NCBI GenBank assembly: GCA_029959365.1
Contig: JASCOA010000003.1
Coordinates: 20,535 to 84,534, forward strand
Origin: Microbacteriaceae bacterium PS02343
GTDB taxonomy: Bacteria > Actinomycetota > Actinomycetes > Actinomycetales > Microbacteriaceae
Length of the DNA stretch: 64,000 nucleotides
Direction: 5' to 3'
The notes beneath the pieces are model-generated. The model made no database searches, was not told where the DNA came from, and saw only the letters and a list, made by a program, of their open reading frames with translations. Within the stretch, counting starts at the first letter, position 1. The number at the start of each line of letters is the position of its first letter. Shown here piece after piece: positions 59,941-64,000 of this stretch. The position numbers and the translations under genes were made by a program.

Positions 59941-61047
59941 TCAGACCGCGTACGCCCCGGTGAGGCGCACCGCGCCGCCGTCGACGCCCTTGGCGCCCTG
60001 CTCGAACCCGGCCAGGTCGCGCGACGAGGTCGAGACGCGGCCGACCGACCACGTCGGCAGGCCTGCGGCATGCAGGGTGGCGGTGATCGCATCCGCATCC
60101 GCCGCGTTCACGACGGCGAGCATGCCGATGCCGAGGTTCCAGGTGCCCTCGAGGCCGTCGAGCGCATGGCCGCCCCATCCGGCGAGCACGCGGAACACCT
60201 CGGGCGGGGTCCAGGTGGAGCGCTCGAGCTCGGCCCAGCTGCCGACGGGCAGCACGCGCGCGAGGTTCGCCGCGATGCCGCCGCCGGTCACGTGGCTGAG
60301 CGCGTGGAAGGCGCCCGGGTGCGCGTCGATCGCGGCGAGCAGCTGGGAGGTGTAGAGGCGGGTCGGCTCCAGCAGCACCTCGCCGACGACGCCGCCGAGC
60401 TCGTCGTCGCGATCGGTGTACGAGAGGCCGCGGTCGGCCAGGATGCGGCGCACCAGCGAGAAGCCGTTGGAGTGCAGGCCGCTCGACTCGATGGCCAGCA
60501 CGACGTCGCCGTCGGCGACCTTCTCGGGGCCGAGCAGCTGCGAGGCCTCGACCGCGCCGACGGCCGCGCCGGCCACGTCGTAGTCGTGCTCGCCCATGAG
60601 GCCCGGGTGCTCCGCGGTCTCCCCGCCGACCAGGGCGGTGCCCGTCGCGGTGCAGGCGTCGGCGATGCCGCCCACGATCTCGGCGATGCGGTTCGGGAAC
60701 ACCTTGCCGCAGGCGATGTAGTCGGTCATGAACAGCGGCTTCGCGCCGATCACGACGATGTCGTCGACGACCATGCCCACGAGGTCCTGGCCGATGGTGT
60801 CGTGCTTGTCGATGGCCTGCGCGATCGCGATCTTCGTACCGACGCCGTCGGTCGAGGTCGCGAGCAGCGGGCGGTCGAAGTCCTTGAGGGCGCTGACGTC
60901 GAACAGGCCGGCGAAGCCGCCGACGCCGCCGAGCACCTGCGGGCCGTGGCTGGCCGCCCCGGGCCGCGTCATCAGCTCGCCGGCGAGGGCGCCCGCGGCG
61001 GTGTCGACACCGGCCGCGGCGTAGGAGTTGGAGGGGTGCTCGGTCAC
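59941..61047 (-). CDS. purM: Phosphoribosylformylglycinamidine cyclo-ligase (AIR synthase)
   Basis: A 368-residue AIR synthase for the fifth step of purine synthesis, FGAM plus ATP giving AIR. LATSTDGVGTKIAIAQAI, MVVDDIVVIGAKPLFMTDY and GGETAEHPG are the family's ATP and substrate loops; GLHSNGFSLVR and HVTGGGIAANLARVLP the C-terminal markers. GTG at 61047 has TAGGCT seven bases upstream, leaderless. purF is divergent from it here, while in most actinobacteria the two genes run purF-purM in one direction. Confidence 0.96.
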   Translation of the reverse strand: MTEHPSNSYAAAGVDTAAGALAGELMTRPGAASHGPQVLGGVGGFAGLFDVSALKDFDRPLLATSTDGVGTKIAIAQAIDKHDTIGQDLVGMVVDDIVVIGAKPLFMTDYIACGKVFPNRIAEIVGGIADACTATGTALVGGETAEHPGLMGEHDYDVAGAAVGAVEASQLLGPEKVADGDVVLAIESSGLHSNGFSLVRRILADRGLSYTDRDDELGGVVGEVLLEPTRLYTSQLLAAIDAHPGAFHALSHVTGGGIAANLARVLPVGSWAELERSTWTPPEVFRVLAGWGGHALDGLEGTWNLGIGMLAVVNAADADAITATLHAAGLPTWSVGRVSTSSRDLAGFEQGAKGVDGGAVRLTGAYAV

Positions 61048-61054
61048 GGCGACG

Positions 61055-61060
61055 AGCCTA
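61055..61060 (-). promoter_or_regulatory. Leaderless -10 box for purM
   Basis: TAGGCT (minus strand) ends seven bases before the GTG at 61047; no Shine-Dalgarno sequence is visible. Confidence 0.65.
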
Positions 61061-61112
61061 CCGGCGCGGGCTCGCCGAGGCCGAGCGAGCGGATGCGGGA
61101 AGCGTCCCCGCC

Positions 61113-61140
61113 GCGCGCCCGCGAGGCCTCGCGGGCGCGC
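61113..61140. promoter_or_regulatory. 28-bp perfect palindrome between purM and purF
   Basis: All 28 bases form one perfect palindrome centred between 61126 and 61127 (core CGCGAGGCCTCGCG), with no loop. It lies 53 bp before the purM -10 box and 120 bp before the purF start. An operator or cruciform are the obvious readings. Confidence 0.6.
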
Positions 61141-61259
61141 CCCGCGCCTCCGCGCGTCGCGCCCGGTCCCCGCCGGGCCGCGCGCCGTTCACCGTATGCG
61201 AGACTGGTTCGCGCCCCGCTCGGGGCGATCCCCCTCACCCCACTGGGAGCCTCTTCGGC

Positions 61260-62720
61260 ATGTGCGGCATCGTCGGCATCGTCTCGTCCGAACCCGTCAA
61301 CCAGCAGGTCTACGACGCACTGCTGCTGCTGCAGCACCGCGGTCAGGACTCGACCGGCATCGCCACCGCCGACGGCGCGATGTTCCACATGCACAAGGTG
61401 AAGGGGCAGGTGCGCGAGGCGTACCGCACCCGCGACATGCGCACCCTGCTCGGCACGATGGGCCTCGGGCACGTGCGCTACGCGACCCGCGGCGACGCCG
61501 CCAACGAGACCGAGGCGCAGCCGTTCTACGTGAACGCGCCCTACGGCATCGTGCTGGTGCACAACGGCAACCTCACGAACACCCGCGAGCTCGGCGAGCA
61601 GCTGTACCGCGACGACCGCCGCCACGTGAACTCGTCGAGCGACACCGAGATGCTGCTCAACGTGCTCGCGAACGAGCTGCAGAAGCAGATCCCGGGCTCC
61701 GCGCTCGACACCGACCAGGTCTTCACCGCCGTCTCGCGCGTGCACGAGCGGGTCGAGGGCTCCTACGCCGTGATCTCGATGATCGCCGGGCACGGACTGC
61801 TCGCGTTCCGCGACCCGTACGGCATCCGCCCGCTGGTGCTCGGCCGGCGCCGCAACGCCTCCGACACCGCCGACGAGTGGATCGTGGCGAGCGAGTCGCT
61901 CGTGCTCGAGAGCGCCGGCTACGAGCTGGTGCGCGACGTCGCGCCCGGCGAGGCCGTGTTCATCGCGCTCGACGGCGCGATGACCAGCAAGCAGTGCGCC
62001 GCGGCCCCGCGGCTCTCGCCCTGCTCCTTCGAGTACGTCTACCTGGCGCGCCCCGACAGCATCATGAACGGCATCTCGGTCTACGAGGCCCGCCTGCGCA
62101 TGGGCGACCGGCTCGCGACCACCATCCAGCAGCACATGCCCCTCGGCGACGTCGACGTGGTCATGCCGATCCCCGACTCCTCGCGGCCCGCCGCGATGCA
62201 GGTGGCCCAGAAGCTCGGCATCGAGTACCGCGAGGGCTTCTACAAGAACCGCTACGTCGGCCGCACCTTCATCATGCCGGGGCAGGCGGAGCGCAAGAAG
62301 AGCGTCAAGCAGAAGCTCAACGCGATGAGCTCGGAGTTCAAGGGCAAGAACATCCTGATCGTCGACGACTCGATCGTGCGCGGCACGACGTCGAAGGAGA
62401 TCGTCGAGATGGCCCGCGAGGCCGGCGCCAACAAGGTCACCTTCACCTCGGCCGCCCCGCCCGTGCGCTACCCGCACGTCTACGGCATCAACATGCCGAG
62501 CCGGCTGGAGCTCATCGCCCACGACCGCCGCATCCCCGAGATCGGCGAGGTGCTCGGCGCCGACCACATGATCTACCAGGAGGTGGCCGACCTGCAGTCC
62601 GCCATCACCGAGGGCACCGGCATCACCGAGCTCGACCTCTCGTGCTTCACGGGCGAGTACGTCACCGGCACGGTCAGCCCCGAGTACCTGGCCTGGGTGG
62701 AGCGCACGCAGCTCAGCTGA
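61260..62720 (+). CDS. purF: Amidophosphoribosyltransferase
   Basis: A 486-residue glutamine PRPP amidotransferase, first committed step of purine synthesis. Catalytic Cys2 follows the start in MCGIVGIVSSEP, HNGNLTN and the glutaminase residues are present, and the PRPP loop is ILIVDDSIVRGTT. The C-terminal ELDLSCFTGEYVTG is usual. ATG at 61260 has GGGAG about 10 nt upstream. It is on the plus strand while purM and the genes to its right run on the minus strand, which suggests a local inversion. PurR-type control is not visible. Confidence 0.97.
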   Translation: MCGIVGIVSSEPVNQQVYDALLLLQHRGQDSTGIATADGAMFHMHKVKGQVREAYRTRDMRTLLGTMGLGHVRYATRGDAANETEAQPFYVNAPYGIVLVHNGNLTNTRELGEQLYRDDRRHVNSSSDTEMLLNVLANELQKQIPGSALDTDQVFTAVSRVHERVEGSYAVISMIAGHGLLAFRDPYGIRPLVLGRRRNASDTADEWIVASESLVLESAGYELVRDVAPGEAVFIALDGAMTSKQCAAAPRLSPCSFEYVYLARPDSIMNGISVYEARLRMGDRLATTIQQHMPLGDVDVVMPIPDSSRPAAMQVAQKLGIEYREGFYKNRYVGRTFIMPGQAERKKSVKQKLNAMSSEFKGKNILIVDDSIVRGTTSKEIVEMAREAGANKVTFTSAAPPVRYPHVYGINMPSRLELIAHDRRIPEIGEVLGADHMIYQEVADLQSAITEGTGITELDLSCFTGEYVTGTVSPEYLAWVERTQLS

Positions 62721-62741
62721 CGCGCTCGGGGCCGGCCCGGC

Positions 62742-62766
62742 CGACGAGCAGACCGTGCTCGTCGGA
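62742..62766. terminator. Hairpin after purF
   Basis: CCGACGAGC (62742-62750) and GCTCGTCGG (62758-62766) pair perfectly around a 7-nt loop, 21 bp past the purF stop. No T-run follows. Confidence 0.55.
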
Positions 62767-62824
62767 GCTGCGCTGCCCGGTTCGCAGCTGGTGCGGCTGC
62801 GGTACGCGCCGGGCTGAGCCGGCG

Positions 62825-63163
62825 CTACTCGCCTTCGCCGTGCCGCTCGATGCGCTCGGCGTCGACCGAGCGCGCCCGCTTGCTCGAGACGGCGTCGATG
62901 ATCGATGCGGCCGCTCCGCCGAGGGCGATGCCGGCGACGAGGCAGACGAGCAGCAGGAAGCCGAAGACCTGGCCGACCGTGAACTCCTCGTTCTCGGGGA
63001 AGGCGAAGGTCAGCACGAAGGCGGCGACGAAGCCGAGGAAGGCGCCGAGCCCGATGAAGACGCCGTACTTCGGGGCGCGGCGCACGCGCACCTGCTCGTG
63101 CTCGACGACCTCTTCGGCCTCGTGGCCGGCGGTCGCGTCGGGCGTGGGCTCGGTGCTGCTCAT
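62825..63163 (-). CDS. Small membrane protein, 112 residues, unknown
   Basis: An acidic N-terminus (MSSTEPTPDATAGHEAEEVV) precedes two membrane helices (GVFIGLGAFLGFVAAFVLTF; VFGFLLLVCLVAGIALGGAA) and a charged tail. Proteins of this kind beside purF in actinobacteria have no assigned role. ATG at 63163 is preceded by GAGAAT and six bases, a leaderless-type arrangement. It lies between purF and the sterol-carrier-like gene. Confidence 0.7.
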   Translation of the reverse strand: MSSTEPTPDATAGHEAEEVVEHEQVRVRRAPKYGVFIGLGAFLGFVAAFVLTFAFPENEEFTVGQVFGFLLLVCLVAGIALGGAAASIIDAVSSKRARSVDAERIERHGEGE

Positions 63164-63202
63164 GCCCCCATTCTCCCCCGCGGTGCTGGGTGCTCGAACC
63201 GC

Positions 63203-63586
63203 TCAGCCGACGGTCGGGTCCTGCTCCCAGGTGAGCGGCAGCAGCGTGCTGAGATCGGCGCGCTGGCCGCTGGCGCTCACGCGGGCCTCAGCGAGCGCGG
63301 TCGGCCAGTCGAGGGCGCCGGTCGCGAGCTCGAGCCAGGTGGCGACGTCGGCCTCGACGACGTTCGGCGGGGTGCCGCGGGTGTGCTGCGGGCCCTCGAC
63401 GCACTGCACGGCGCCGAAGGGCGGCACGCGCACCTCGACGGTGTGGCCGGGCGCCTCGTCGGCCAGCTGCTGCAGCAGGAACCGCACCGCGAGGGCCGAG
63501 GTCTCCCGATCGGAGTCCGGGCCCTCCGCGAGGCGCTTGCGCACGGCGGCGCGTCCGACGATGGGCACGATGCGGGTCTTCGCCAT
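63203..63586 (-). CDS. Sterol-carrier-family-like protein
   Basis: A 127-residue protein of the actinobacterial sterol carrier family usually found near purF/purD. IVPIVGRAAVRKRLAEG, TVEVRVPPFGAVQCVEG and NVVEADVATWLELATGALDW are the recognisable segments. The family name does not imply a known ligand. ATG at 63586 has GGAGG 1 nt upstream overlapping a possible TAGCGT leaderless box, so initiation mode is unclear. Conserved linkage to purine genes is the only functional clue. Confidence 0.82.
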   Translation of the reverse strand: MAKTRIVPIVGRAAVRKRLAEGPDSDRETSALAVRFLLQQLADEAPGHTVEVRVPPFGAVQCVEGPQHTRGTPPNVVEADVATWLELATGALDWPTALAEARVSASGQRADLSTLLPLTWEQDPTVG

Positions 63587-63605
63587 GCCTCCACGCTAGC
63601 GAGGG

Positions 63606-63656
63606 GATGCGGGCGCCGGCCCGCTCTCCCACCGGACCGTGATGCGGGCGCCGGCC
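63606..63656 (+). repeat. 16-bp direct repeat upstream of purD
   Basis: GATGCGGGCGCCGGCC occurs at 63606-63621 and again at 63641-63656, followed by the CGCATCCGCTCG word. It lies between the divergent sterol-carrier-like and purD genes. Confidence 0.6.
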
Positions 63657-63682
63657 GCGCATCCGCTCGTCCGACCGCTCAG

Positions 63683-63688
63683 TAGGCT
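63683..63688 (+). promoter_or_regulatory. Leaderless -10 box for purD
   Basis: TAGGCT ends seven bases before the GTG at 63696, the same arrangement as for purM. Confidence 0.65.
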
Positions 63689-63695
63689 GGACGCC

Positions 63696-64000
63696 GTGAA
63701 GATCCTGGTCCTCGGTTCCGGTGCCCGCGAGCACGCCATCATCGCCGCCCTCGCCCGCGAGGAGCAGGAGCACGTGCTGCTGGCCGCCCCCGGCAACGCC
63801 GGCATCGCCGCGCAGGCGGCCCTCGTGGCGCTCGACGCGAACGACCCGGTCGCGGTCACCGAGTACGCCCTCGCCGAGGACGTCGAGCTGGTCGTGATCG
63901 GCCCTGAGGCGCCGCTGATCGCGGGCGTGGCCGACGCGCTGCGCGCGCGCGGCCTCGCCCGGTTAGGCCCCGGCCCCGCCCCCGCGCCCCGCGAGGGCGC
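63696..64000 (+). CDS. purD: Phosphoribosylamine-glycine ligase, N-terminal part (runs off window)
   Basis: The first 101 residues of GAR synthetase, second step of purine synthesis. KILVLGSGAREHAIIAALAR is the family's first motif, and PGNAGIAAQA and VIGPEAPLIAGVADALRARG follow. GTG at 63696 is leaderless-type. The final stretch reads RLGPGPAPAPREG where PurD normally has V-F-G-P-S-A-A-A-A-x-x-E-G, with a TTA codon and C-runs. The last 45 bases are therefore suspect sequence and not a real divergence. Confidence 0.92.
   Translation, partial: MKILVLGSGAREHAIIAALAREEQEHVLLAAPGNAGIAAQAALVALDANDPVAVTEYALAEDVELVVIGPEAPLIAGVADALRARGLARLGPGPAPAPREG

Noticed and set aside
62767..62824. tRNA-like GGTTCGCAGC segment after purF
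   Set aside because: No cloverleaf, acceptor stem or anticodon arm can be folded around it.

Overview
The window is high-GC DNA (well over 70% by eye) with dense, short-spaced genes on both strands, GTG starts, 4-base start/stop overlaps and strong GAC/GCC/CTC/GTG codon preference. Gene content (CarD-like regulator, DUF3073, DhaKLM, LacI and WYL regulators, MMPL plus YhgE efflux, a sterol-carrier-like protein beside the purine genes) points to an actinobacterium. The very frequent word GCGGATGC and the overall organisation suggest Microbacteriaceae (Micrococcales); that family call is an inference. No tRNA, rRNA, CRISPR array, prophage or transposase was seen.

Layout. 1-6 kb: 3'-truncated lipid kinase, a cellulase-like glycosidase, a quinone-oxidoreductase-like enzyme, and a LacI regulator behind a Gfo/Idh/MocA oxidoreductase with a consensus-like promoter and operator, then a CarD-like protein. 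6-13 kb: DUF4166, an SDR, a divergent WYL-regulator/VOC pair, a MarR regulator, small unknown proteins, and a long acyl-CoA dehydrogenase/oxidase. 13-21.6 kb: an exopolysaccharide-like locus. Five overlapping minus-strand genes (DPM1-like GT2 with membrane tail, processive GT2, GT39 glycosyltransferase fused to a GH8-like domain, GtrA, FAD-dependent UGM/PGO-like oxidoreductase) run from one good promoter with a leader of about 250 nt. They face a membrane-anchored GH5 enzyme whose barrel elements appear circularly permuted. 21.7-31 kb: GNAT, RecQ, a secreted PAP2-like phosphatase with an LSATG wall-sorting tail, a siderophore-interacting flavoprotein with a DtxR/IdeR-like box, GNAT, SDR, and a DEAD-box helicase with RGG repeats. 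31-40 kb: RND permease, the MocR regulator/membrane protein pair YczR/YczE with an inverted-repeat operator, a tiny membrane protein, a PPOX-fold protein, an orphan histidine kinase behind an 8-codon leaderless mini-cistron, and a MarR regulator.

40-50 kb: a guanidine-III riboswitch upstream of two SMR (Gdx-type) exporter subunits, two membrane or secreted unknowns, two CrcB/Fluc subunits, dhaKLM, and a LacI regulator preceding a 1371-residue GH30 enzyme with lectin/Ig-like modules and a second LSATG tail. A palindromic operator lies between the last two. 50-64 kb: a poly-G/poly-C block, a small membrane protein, a DUF1990-like remnant, a flavin monooxygenase, DUF3073, TetR with an MMPL-NTPase fusion and YhgE, a 163-bp-period duplicated intergenic repeat, FUSC, divergent purM and purF, two small genes and the start of purD.

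Regulatory style. Many genes lack a Shine-Dalgarno sequence and instead carry TANNNT, or the local variants CAGGAT/CAGGGT, six or seven bases before the start codon, as expected for leaderless mRNAs. Genes in operons use GAGGAG-like sites or GTGA/ATGA overlaps. Several perfect hairpins built from the GAGCGGATGCG word sit between genes. Sequence quality looks doubtful at 50402-50560, 51590-51660 and 63940-64000, where G/C homopolymer runs replace expected sequence.
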